DNA of 64,000 bases from positions 248,001-312,000 of the forward strand of contig JAVHKY010000064.1 of NCBI GenBank assembly GCA_035079385.1, in the 5' to 3' direction. The position numbers were made by a program, and so were the translations under genes. The notes beneath the pieces were generated by a model. That model ran no database searches. It was not told the DNA's origin and saw only the letters and a program-made list of their open reading frames with translations. Shown here in pieces: positions 43,891 through 55,013 of this stretch (its first letter is position 1; every line of letters begins with the position of its first letter). The DNA comes from Aspidiotus rigidus (Eukaryota; Arthropoda; Insecta; Hemiptera; Diaspididae).

Positions 43891-46095
43891 GTAAGTATTC
43901 GACCATTTTGAATAATACTTTTTCTTCATGGAATGAATGTGCCACAACTTCGATATTTTTTTCAACCGTTAATACTTCGTCACTGACGAGCTGGTCCTCT
44001 CTCCTGCCCGTTCTACCAAATGAATTTCTCTTCTTTTGTATTTTCTTTCCATACCTTGAATTTTCCAAACATTTTCTCGTATCGTTTTTGACCGCACTTC
44101 ATCTAAGAGTATCAATCGTGTTCCTTGAGCCTCATTATACCAGTCTGTACTCATAACGGCCATGATCGTTCTTTAAAACACCATCAATTTAAATGTGTTT
44201 GTCTTAACTACTTTACATAAACATTTTCGTTTGTATAGTTGCTCGATTAAAACAAACTTTCTTTGGAATCCTTATGACATGGTATTTTTACTAAGATCCA
44301 CTTTCATCGTATGGCTCTTGAGACGAGCTCGAAAAGTTCATTTGTTTTCCTTTTCGAAATTAGGTAGGCCTATACACAGTAAAATCGGTCGCCCGCGAAA
44401 TTCGAGCGTATAAAAATGGAAACGAGAGACATTCGCCATCCACGACAGTTGGCGCTTACTATCCTATGCTCTTTCATTCTGAGCCACATGGCTGTCTTCT
44501 CGGAGAATAGTTTGTCGTTCCCGCAGGTCGTAAAATTGGTTCAAAATTTCACTATTCTTTACTCTTCCGTTCATTAATAATCTTCGGCAAAGAAAGAAAG
44601 AGGCTCCACTGATAAATATAGATGGGAGGAGGAGCACGACGGCAATTTGTAAAATTCTCGTTGGAAAATTTACATCGGCTTGCGTAAATGGAGGCCATTA
44701 TTTTGAACGAGCAAACGAAAATGTATACCTGTAAGTTTTTAGTAAAAGAGAAAGAGTATCCGACATTCCTATCCAATTACTTTAGAAACAATATCGATAC
44801 AAGAGGTAAACCAACGGCGGTGCGAAGAGAGAAAGAAGAAAAAAAATTGCCGACCATCTAATGTATTCGAAATGCTCTATAGGAGACGGATAGCGGACCA
44901 TAATTCTGCTAAACTTTTTCTTCCATCATCTCCTTCCTTCGACTTTTCTTTTCTGTTTCTCGCCCGCCTTTTTTTTCTTCCTTGTAAGTAACTTTTTCCA
45001 ATATTTCACTATGTCGCTCGCCCTGTTAATAATTTATTTACAAAGTACCAGATAAGTGAGGGGAAGAGAGAGAAAAAAAACGAAAGGTCATTTGCAAAAA
45101 GTATAGACATAGACGACGTATAACGATCACGAATTCGAGAAGTATTACTTTGTGCTCTGTAGACTCTTCAATATTTTTTAACTCGAGTTTGGTAACGCGA
45201 ACTACAAAAGAAGGATGCAAAGGCAGAGAGAAGAGACGAGGAAAATAAAACAGAGAAAAAAACATTGCGACAGACGTTGCTACCAAAATACACATATATC
45301 CGAGGAATCGGCGCTCGATTCCGATAAACAAGATTGAAGAATATTTTGCGGCGACTTTTGCGACGATAAATTATCTCTCCTTTTTCCTCCATCTTTCTTT
45401 TAATGAAATTCTGCACTCCGGCTTATTTCTCATGCCTCTTTCGAAGATGGCAACTATATAAACTGCAAATTGGAATTTTAAATGGTCGTTTTCTCGATTT
45501 TTTTTTTTTTTTTTTTTTACTTTCTTAACGCCTAAAGGCGACACCGGGCGATACTGCTTCTTGAATGGAGTGAGAGAATGTTAACGTGTCAAGATTCCAT
45601 TTTGCGCCCTCTTACAGCGAACGACGATGGCGTAGAAAATGTAGATTTATACAACGCGTAGAACGATCTACCTACCTCGCTATTATTTCAGTTTATGATT
45701 ATTATTATCATCGTATTCGAAGACGAATCTTTATTTACTTTCATGGATTTTTTCCAACTTTTTATTGTATTTTAATATTTATGAATAATAATCGCTCGAA
45801 AGAATTCATCCATTATTCTAATAATTAGCCGGAATTATAGGAACGTTTCTTTAGTTTTTATTGATTTACACTCCGAACTTGACAGGCCCTCGTTCTACGA
45901 CCACTATCGTGATGAACTATGCAGGTGGGCGAACAAAGTGAATAAGCGATCAAAAGATGGAGAAAGCTACTGAGTGCAAGATGAGGGGGATAAATATACG
46001 ATGAAAAAGATAATACCACTTGTATGTAGAGCAGATGACTTGAAACTCTGGAATACTGTTTTCATTACGAAATTTTTCATTAAAATCTCGAAGGA
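43891..46095. other. Probable Beat intron, no exon recognised
   Basis: AT-rich sequence with a T-run at 45500-45519. Open frames are hydrophobic or basic and overlap on both strands (43782-44156, 45038-45331, 45168-45416). No splice-supported exon was found. Confidence 0.45.
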
Positions 46096-46395
46096 ATGAA
46101 AGGAGTAGAACTCAGAAAATTTTCAACTTTGGGATGGGCACTTGAAACAAATTTCAACAATCAAAGGAGTCGGACTTGGAAAAATTTCGAATCTCAAGCT
46201 ATATATCATTTGACTGCGAGGAAGATACAGCATCTCACTCCAATTTTGAATTCGATTCTCGATGTGGGAACCAATTCACTCCACAGAACAAGTTCCCTAC
46301 TTTCCTTGTTCAAAGTAGCTGAGGAAGCTGTTGGTTCAACGGAAACCGGTGCTATGGTGGGTTATTTCGAAAAATATGCCTTACCTACCAGAGGA
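46096..46395 (+). repeat. GACTTGGAAAAATTT-type repeat flank
   Basis: GGACTTGGAAAAATTTCGA at 46172 recurs as GACTTGGAAAAATTTTGAC near 47203 and GACTTGGAAAAATTTCGACC near 54302, part of a short dispersed repeat around the inverted repeat. Confidence 0.5.
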
Positions 46396-47145
46396 GGTTT
46401 GTCAAAAAAGTTCCCGGACAATTATTTGTATGCTCCAATTGGCAGCACTGGTAAGGAAACCTAATTGAATCTTGTTTTGTTGTATTATCGACCATCAATA
46501 TTCAAAATTTCACGTTGATTCATGGCGTAGTTTGTCATAAATTAATTTTTTGGAGGAATATCCTTAAGGGTCCGTGCCGATTTTAGACCAATTTTCTTGC
46601 AAAAAAAAGAGGTTGAGCAATAAATTGTCATCAAATTCCTTGTAAAACCAGGAAAAGAAAATGCCAAATTAAAAAATATGTTATGTGCTGTGTTTGGAGA
46701 GCCCACCAAGAAGCGTGCAGCGTTGTACAACGTGTTCAGTTGTTTCAGGGTGGGGCAAGAGTCGGTAACTGCTGTTGCATATGCTGCTAAACCGGTTTAT
46801 GCGTGCGCGCTATCTGTCGTCAACAGTGTGAAGCGGAAACTCGCCGGAAATCGTCGAGAGGTGTTGCTAGTAGTATCAGCGGCAGTCACAAAAGCGTTTG
46901 AGTATGTAATTGTGATTTCTGATACATGAGTTTAACCATGAAGGTTTTTGGCGTATACGACTATGGTATGGCCTTCAAGGACATTCCTCCAAACAATTAA
47001 TTTATGACGAACTATGCCATGAATCAACGTGAAATTTTGAATATTGATGGTTGATAGTACAACAAAACAAGATTCAATTAGGTTTCCTTGCCAGTGTTGC
47101 CGATTGGCGCATACAAATAATCGTCCGGGAACTTTTTTGACATAC
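46390..47145. repeat. Inverted repeat, arms about 180 bp and highly similar
   Basis: 46396-46572 and 46965-47145 are inverted copies with few mismatches (CCGGACAATTATTTGTATGC against its inverse near 47125). The spacer has an open plus-strand frame (46678-46929, including VFGEPTKKRAALYNVFSC) with locally higher GC. In both arms the sequence just inside encodes SKKFPDNYLYAPIG then TGKET and a stop. A decayed element or local inverted duplication. Confidence 0.7.
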
Positions 47146-47399
47146 GTCGTATTTGGACTTGAAAAAATTTCGACTCTTGTTCCACAATATATAATAGGAA
47201 CGAGACTTGGAAAAATTTTGACTTTGCCGCAATGGTTAGATGATAGAAGAGGGACGTAGAAGCAAATGTCGACTTTCGAGCCATAATACATATATGAAAA
47301 ATTTCGTCTTTCCAGCCATATTAAACGATAGGAGACTTGAGGAAAATTCTTACTTTCAGGCTATGAACACCAAGATACAAGGGACTCGGGAAAACTGAA

Positions 47400-48320
47400 A
47401 TATCTTCAAGATCCGAATTTAAATTCTCAATACCAAAACAAGGTCGACCCATAGAACAGGTCCCTTGCGTCCCTCGTTTAACTTCGTTGTTTGTAAGTCC
47501 AACTATTTTATTAGAGCAGCTTATTTTTTGCTGGACAACAAAACGCTGAAATTTTTACGAACACTCCTTTTTCCCATAAAACAATTTTCCTGTTGAAACG
47601 AATTTTCTACTGGTGCGCAAAAGATGAAGATTAACAACCTCCGCTTCAGTTCCCCCTTCCTTCCGTAATGTTCAGGTTGTGTTTCAAGGAGTTCCCCAAG
47701 TAGGTCAAGATCAAAAGGGATCAGGGGCAGGACGTTAAGCCGAGATCGATTAAGCTCACTGAAGGAGAGGGTGAAGCTACGAGCTGGCCTCTTCTTTCTT
47801 CGTCTCCGTGCTCATTCTTACGCAAGATATTCTATCGGGGGATTCAGAAATTTGACGTCCCGCCGTCCAGCGAAAACTGACCTACCCCAATTTAATAACC
47901 CACTAAAGAAAAATAACGGTTTTCTTAACGAAGTTAAAGAAGGAACGCAGGAAACGTCCCGAATTGGTTTTGATGTTTGAATTGAAAATTGGAGTCCCTA
48001 AAAGTTGAAGCATCGAAGGAGTTGAGCGCGAAAAAATTCCGACTTTTGAGCTATACGGGGTGCGCCAAAATGATGTTCACAGTTGAATAGGATTTCGGAA
48101 ATCCCAATTCTATCTTTAATTTGCGCCAATTACAAAGTCTCTACAACTTCACTAAGCCCCACTTATGGACTAAAATGTGCCCAAAATTTGGAGAAATTGT
48201 TATTATCGGCAGAAACAACGTTTCTGACATAAAAAATTGCGTTTACCTTTTATATTCGTTCGATTCCGTAGTAGGACTGAGTCGAAAAAAATCGCTAAAG
48301 AATTTTCCGAAGCACTCAAA
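47400..48320. other. No gene; single arm of a dispersed repeat
   Basis: 48055-48190 resembles the arms at 25435-25600 and 26740-26975 (GGGTGCGCCAAAATGATGTT, then ACTAAAATGTGCCCAAAATT). The rest is unremarkable. Confidence 0.45.
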
Positions 48321-48329
48321 TGAGTGAGA

Positions 48330-48710
48330 TGGTCGAATGAAAAATCGCTCGAATTTTGTATTTTGCTCAATTTTCTAGAGAAATTTAGCGCTGAGTCCGA
48401 GAGAAATGGTTAAAATACTCTGCGAAGTACCAGAATGGCTGAAAAAGGTCCGAAAATGGCAAACAATTTCCTAAAATGATGAATCACTCGAACTTCATAT
48501 TCTACTAAATTCTTTTGTAAAATTTAACGCCGAGTCCGAAAGAAACGGATAAACTCTGCGAAACAACCAAATGGGTGAATGGCTCAAAAAAGAGTCAAAA
48601 ATTTTCCACCATGAAAACTTGTATAATCTTTCATACTTTTCTCAATTTCTCTATATCAATTGGCGCTTAATTCGAAAAAAATGCCGAAATGACCCTGAAA
48701 ATTGTGCCCG
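48330..48710. repeat. About three degenerate tandem units of ~125 bp
   Basis: Units share a GTCCGA(A/G)AGAAA block, a CTCTGCGAA block and a CTCAATTTTCT or CTAAATTCTTT block (for example near 48395 and 48530), in constant order. Confidence 0.5.
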
Positions 48711-49025
48711 AGGAAGATCGAAATTTATCCAATGTGAAAAACCAACTACCAGTAATTCTCTCATCGTGACGCAGTAATTCTGATTGGCCTTGTTCAGAAT
48801 CTTGCTGTAATAAGCAATTGATTTTTCTCCAGAATTGTCTACCTACGATAATACAGCTCCAATCGCAAGATCATACCTCGTTACATTGCGACAGGAAAGT
48901 GTACCTTCTGTAGCTCGATAAGATACATTACGCGTCGCAATAAACCGCGGAAACTAAACATGAGTATTGCACGATAATGAGCGGTAATATTGAAACACAG
49001 CGAATGGTGAATTTAAAATTTGTTC

Positions 49026-49610
49026 ATGAGCATAATATGTAGGTGGTATTCCAAGGTCATCAATGTCACAAGGTACTTCAAATCAGAATCAATGTGCTGA
49101 GTAGAAGCACTGAAGTTCTCCTACACCATATATGTTGGTCCAGTTTCGAGGTCGACTAGTTCTTATGAGAAGCAAAGGACATCGGATGACCTGAGCTTTG
49201 CGCTAGGTGGAGCATTTGTAACGTGTTTCATGTCTTTGCGCTAGGTTTGAGGGTAGGGTTTGTGTTAGAAATCGGCGTGACGTTGCGTCCTTTTGACTTA
49301 AAGGCTGAAAACGTGTGCTTACTTCGAGAAGGTTTAGGATGAGTTTGTGTTCTTAGTGGTGGGGCACACCGTGCTCCTTCTCCTGCCATAATATGTAGGT
49401 CATGTTCCAACGACGTCAGTGTTACAAGGACATAAGGTCCTTCAAATGAGAAGGATTGTGTGTTCAGTAGGAGCAGTAGGGTTCTCTTGCCATTATATGT
49501 AGGTCGAGTCTTAAAAGTCGACTACTTCCTAATGCAGATTAAGATTATTCAGAATCAAGTGCTTGCGGATGACCTCAGCTTTGCATTAGCAGGAGCATTC
49601 AATAGGGTTA
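49026..49610. repeat. Direct repeat, two ~215-bp units 357 bp apart
   Basis: CATAATATGTAGGT at 49032 and 49388 starts each unit. Both continue through a TTCAAAT block, a TGT(G/T)CTGAGTAG or TTCAGTAG block, TATATGT.GGT, TCGACTA and GGATGACCT.AGCTTTGC. Diverged. Confidence 0.6.
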
Positions 49611-49671
49611 TTATACAGTATACTGGGCTTATTTTTTATTATTCATTTATTATTTTTTTCGCATGTGTCGC

Positions 49672-49950
49672 ATGTGCAAACGCCACCCGTCCTCCATGAT
49701 GGACTGGGTGCGGATTGCGTACCTATGCATTTAATTTTGTTTCAACGCTTTCGGGTATAACTTCAGTTTTGGAAGAATCTCCTCGGCGAACCCCTCTTCT
49801 ACTGGGCAACCGCCAAGCTGCAGTGTCCCCCTGGCACGCAAAAAGTATTAGAACACGCACAACACCAACACCACCATATTACACAGAGTAGATCGCTGTT
49901 GGAGTTTCTTTATTATATTCTTTCTTCTGGGATGATCTTCCTCTTCTTCC
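49672..49950 (-). mobile_element. R1-like LINE 3' end fragment (copy D)
   Basis: Matches the last ~230 bp of the copy ending at 57880: CGCCACCCGTCCTCCATGAT (49681) and GGGTATAACTTCAG (49753). Only the 3' terminus is present, a severe 5' truncation typical of incomplete target-primed reverse transcription. Confidence 0.75.
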
Positions 49951-51765
49951 TTAGGCGTATACTAGGCTAAGGAATGACGCAGTGACTGCGTCAGCTAGTT
50001 AGCCAAACATACTCTTAATAATATGCAGAAATTGTTCCAGAAACTGAACTACAGTCTGTCTGATGACTTTATACAAGGGGCATCTTTTAGGTCCCGCACC
50101 CATGCCAGACGGGGAACAGCCAAGATCAACCATCTCCGTCCTTTCTTTTTTCTGAAAAGCTCGAACACACACACACATAATCCTATGTTTTTCCTTAGAG
50201 AGTTGGTATTTTCTATCGTCAACTTTTTCAGCCAATACAAAATACACGAAAACTTTTCGTGGTTGAGGACAGGAATGCAGCTCAGACACTGACGTAATTT
50301 CAGTTTCTCGTAGACACTATAATAGCTAAGGTCACACATAAAGCTGCGAATAACAAATTGTCCAGTGAATAAATATAAAAACGATAATGTTGACTAGATA
50401 CGAATGAGCAATGAAAGACGATATGAAAAAAAAAAAAACATTTTTCTCGACTGAATAACTATTGATAATTTATTTAAAATTTTCGTCCAAGAATTGCGCA
50501 TAGTCTTGTATAGAAAATATTCCTTTTTATAAATTTTCATTGCATTCGTTCTTCGTGTTCTTCCTTTCGCGCACCACTCCTCGGTATATGGGTGTACGAA
50601 AAAGAGGTAACACAAGAATAAAATTCGTATTTTTCCGGAAGAATAATAGTTTTTCGGTTTTATTGTATTATTACGATTTTTTTTTCCTCTTCGCTGAAAA
50701 ATTGAACGATTCTTGTTTGAATAGAAAAGCGTCTTGCTATTTCATCCATACCAGTGTTGTAGGTCTACTATACGAAGTACACTCTCGCGTTTAAGGAGAC
50801 GTTTGAAATTCAGGCAATTTTTCTACCGTTTCTCTCTTATTTATTTATTATTATTTTGTATATATTTTTTTTTTTTTGCTTCCCTTCTGTCGGTAGATAT
50901 ACGACAAAACGGCACGGCCAACCTAACGAACGAAATTCACCTTGTACGACATAATTGAAGGGGTGTACGACGGAAGTACGTACTTGAAAATATAACCCTG
51001 AAAGGAAAAATTTAATAATGTATACGGTGGCGTTCAATGATGATGACGAAAAAGACGGGCAACTTTCTTTCGGAAAATTCTATTTGATTTTGAGATGAAA
51101 ATAATGCGCCTCGACATTGTACACGCATAATAGTTCGTCGGAATTTTCGTCCCGCACGCCCGAAAAGGAGAATGGGGCGTACTGAAGAGGATCATTTAAG
51201 TTTTATAACAAATATTTATACATTCCATCGTGCTGTACACCTGTAAGCGGTGAAATGAATCAAGGGTTCAGTACAGAATTCTACTTTGGTACAAGTGCCA
51301 ATACGTTTTTAGAAGCGGTAGATTTTCTAGAACCCTTCTAATTCTAGTTAGTGGGACCCTTTATAAAGCGAACAAATAAAGACGCACATTACGGACAAGA
51401 ACGAATGGTTTTCCAGAAGTTCTCTAAGAACAGCCAAACAATCGCTGACCATTGAAAATTAGGGAACTATAAATGGCGAAATGAAATTCCTGACTTTATC
51501 TATACGATTCAACATTCACAAAATTTAATGATAAACTCGAAAGAAGAGGACAACAATTGTTAAAATAACGGGTCTACTTGTGGTTATAATATTTCCCTGG
51601 TTCAGGCAAAGTGAGAGTTTACTCAACCAAGGCACAAATTTGCAACTCCAAAACGGCCCTGGTCGATTTTTCTCAAAAATGAGTTGGCGAAGCAGCGCGC
51701 TGCGTCATCCTACTATCATACAGTGGTATGAAACGTAAATATTTACCGAAATGTAACTCATTTTC
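49951..51765. other. No gene recognised
   Basis: AT-rich sequence with short homopolymers (50429-50440 A-run, 50866-50878 T-run). Open frames at 50023-50292 and 50049-50339 are opposite-strand mirrors without motifs. Confidence 0.4.
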
Positions 51766-51769
51766 TAAA

Positions 51770-52670
51770 CTCTAGCCTGTTTCTCTGTTTCCTACATTTG
51801 GGTCCGTGCGTCCAGGTAGGCGTATGCTCACAAACTTTAGACTTGAAAAAATGCCATCCTTCAGGAATTTTCTGGCCTTGCACACGAGATCGAACTAAAA
51901 GGTCTCTCATATGTTGGATAGCAGTTGCTTTAGGGATATTGGGAAATAGGCCAATCACATCAAATGAACTCAGGGTCCAACCTGGGAAGGACGATACCTT
52001 CAAGCCTATCAGCCAAGGAAACCAAATTTTTCACAGAGTAGGGTGACTCAAAATCTACTCTAGATTTGAACCAACGGTCCAAGATTTCCGCTAAGAAGTA
52101 AGTGGGAGAAGAACAGGACGCATCGGAGTATCTTCCTTATGGACCATATGCAGCCCGTACAAGAGGGGAGGCACAGGGTTAGGTTCAAAGAGCAACCTTT
52201 TCAGCGAGGGGATTTCGATAAGGAACTCGCAGCTGTTAATCATTCATTTAACTTCCTTCATGTGTTTAGGAAAATTGAAGCGGTCATTTTCCTTGGCACC
52301 ACACTGGCCGAGAACGTCATGAATCTTGGAGACGTAAGAGGACTACTCCATCACGACAATGGTATCACCTTTGTCAGCCTTCGTAATGATTCAGCCCTCC
52401 CCTTTGTCCCTTTGATCAACTCAACTGCTGCAACATCATTTATGCGAGAGAGGAGGTATCGCGGACAAGGGCGGCACAATTTTTGGGGTATTAACACCGG
52501 GTCCAATTTTCATAGCTTATTTGTCAGCAACCACATTAGCCGAAGCATCAGCATTACTGAGAGGGGGTAACGCGAATTTTAAACCCTCCTCCAAGAGGTT
52601 CAACTCATCGCTAGCGAACTCAACCTGACTGCGATTTATAATACACGGCTGGAACTTTTTAATGTTTAGT
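51770..52670 (-). mobile_element. Penelope-like element, copy 3 (N-terminal half of RT)
   Basis: Minus strand, in order: SQVEFASDELNLLEEGLKFA (near 52600, the conserved N-terminal block), PNPVPPLLYGLHMVHKEDTP then MRPV (52185-52100), and TLSSFDVIGLFPNIPKATAI (51985-51930, intact motif A with its Asp). It stops before the YVDD motif near 51770. Frames shift several times. Its 5' end abuts the foldback starting at 52671. Confidence 0.82.
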
Positions 52671-55013
52671 TTTAGTATAGGCAAATGAGAGAAAAAAAAA
52701 CAATTTGTTGGAGCAAACGTTTCTTTGCTGAAAATGGTTCGGGATGTGGTCCTGAACAACATACTAAAAATCCCGCGTTTTCCTCCCGGATCTTCTTTTT
52801 CTTTGGGGGTTCGAACCCCACAAAAATTAGTTTTTTGCCTATATTGCGTGGAATTGAAATTTTATTAAAAAATGTTTCGAACAAAAGTTGTTCCTCGTTA
52901 AATTTCCTACCAAATGAAGTATTCAATTCTCAGTTTATGCTAATTAGTGCCTTTGCAAAGGCCGTTCAAAAGAGTCCCAAAATCAGTTTTTTCCATATAT
53001 CTCACAAAATTGGAAATTCATTAAAAAATGTTTCAAACAAAAGTTGTTCCTCGTTGAATTTGCTATAAAATGAGTTATTCAGCCTTCAGAAGGTTCTTTT
53101 TTTATAGGGGTTTGAAGCGCCCCCCCCCCAAGATTTAGTCATTTTCTTATATCTTGTCTAATTGAAATTTTATCAAAAAATGTTCCAAACAAAAGTTGTT
53201 CCTCGTTAAATTTCCCAGCAAATAACGTATTCAAGGTTCAGCTTAGGTCAATTAGTGCCCCGTCAAAGCCTTGAAAGGACGCTCAAAAGAGGACCAAAAT
53301 CAGTTTTCCAAATATCTCACAAAATTGAAATTTTATGAAAAAATGTTTCAAATAAAAGTTGTTCTTCGTTGAATCTTCTATTAAATGAGCTATTCAGCTT
53401 TCAGGATGGAGCAGCTAGTCTGTAAGAAAAGGGCTTTCGATGAAAAAAATGTAAGGGTGTGCTACATTTTTCTCATGTTTAGATAGTTTTGGTGTTGATT
53501 TATGAAAGTCTTTCATAATTACTGATTGTAAAGACTATTTTTTTACCAGTGATAGAAATATTGAAAAGATGGTGATTAAACAAATATTTTTCTTATATTC
53601 ATGACTTACATGGTACCTAGGTATTGAAATAAAAATAATTAAAGTCGTGTCGTATCAAATGTTTTATGGCAGATGCAATACTCTCTGATCTACGGTAGAA
53701 TAAGAGACAAGCCATTGGACAAATGTTGGTCTTAAGCTTTCGCGAAAAAAGTTCGTCAGAAAGTATTTGACCTCTCTACGTGCCACTGAAGACACTGCAC
53801 GGTTTCATTCATACAGAATAGGAACCTATAACAATGAACAAAACCCCCAGCGCCGCGCCAAACCATCTCCTACAACTTATTGTGTCTTGGGTAGGACTTG
53901 CCTCAATGCTGGTTGAATATTAGAGGTGGTAGACGACATTGAGGACGACTTGCAGGATGTATCAAGTCAGGACGAGGAAGCTGATCATGAGTCCAGTACT
54001 GATGACGATTCCTCAGTAATCACAGGCGAATAGTATGACGAGAGCGAATAATATCAAGTCCCTCTATCCGGGTTAAGGCTTTGACGGGGCACTAATTGAC
54101 CTACGCTGAACCTTGACCCCTATAAAACAAAATGTCCTGAAGGATGAATAGCTCATTTTATAACAAATTTAACGAGGAATAACTTTTGTTTGAAACATTT
54201 TTAGGGGGGAACCCGCTATCCCTTTTGTTGGGGGGTACTTCCAGGAAATTTTCGTCCGCAAGCGCGAGCGAGGTTGATGACGTCACGGAGAGGGGAGGGG
54301 GACTTGGAAAAATTTCGACCCTTTAGCCATATATGATAGGAGGGGGACTTGGAAGGACGACGGCTTCCTTGAAATTGCAGCGCGTACAAGTTGTCACGTC
54401 ATGATTTTCAGGACTTGGAAAAACTTCAGGTTCTAGCGGACTCGGGACAGCGGATTCCCCGCCGCCATTGCAGTGCTTCTAATTTTTTAATATATTTTCA
54501 ATTTTGTGAGATATACGGAAAACTGGTTTTGGTCCTCTTTTGAACGGCCTTTTAAGGTTTTGACGGGGCACTAATTGACCTACACTGAACCTTGAATACG
54601 TTATTTGCTGGGAAATTTAACGTGAAACAACTTTTGTTTGAAACATTTTTTAATAAAATATCAATTTTGTGAGATTCATGGAAAAAACTGATTTCGGGAC
54701 TCTTTTGAACGGCCTTTGCAAAGGCACTGATTGGCATAGGCTGAAAATTGAATATGTTATTTGGTAGGAAGCTTAACGAGAAACAACTTTTGTTTGAAAC
54801 ATTTTTTATTAAAATTTCAATTTCACGCGATGTAGGCGAAAAACTAATTTTTGGGAGGTTCGAACCCCCATAAAAAAAAGGAAACTCCTGGATTTTTGGT
54901 ATGTTGTTCAGGGCCACATTCTGAACCATTTTCAGCAAAGAAACGTTTGCTCTAGCAAAATGTTTTCATTTTTTTTTTTTTTCAATAATATGGCTTCAAT
55001 TTGCCTACACTAT
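52671..55013. mobile_element. Foldback element, family C
   Basis: Ends TAGTATAGGCAAAT (52674) and its inverse ATTTGCCTACACTA (about 54999-55012). The left arm (52671 to about 53420) and right arm (about 54060 to 55013) are inverted and each is built from ~190-bp tandem units carrying AAACAAAAGTTGTTCCTCGT (for example 52878 and 53036) or its inverse. AACGTTTCTTTGCTGAAAATGG at 52718 opposes 54940. The loop (53420-54060) may hold a transposase remnant. A family related to 9206-11957 only in architecture. Confidence 0.8.
53930..54033 (+). pseudogene. Acidic C-terminal coding remnant in the foldback loop
   Basis: A plus frame reads LEVVDDIEDDLQDVSSQDEE, then ADHESSTDDDSSVITGE and a stop. A strongly acidic Ser-rich end is common in transposase or regulatory proteins but names no family. 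Upstream in the same frame is a TGA, so only the tail survives. Confidence 0.3.

Noticed and set aside
48330..48710. CRISPR-like array
   Set aside because: Degenerate ~125-bp tandem units without short constant repeats. The genome is eukaryotic.
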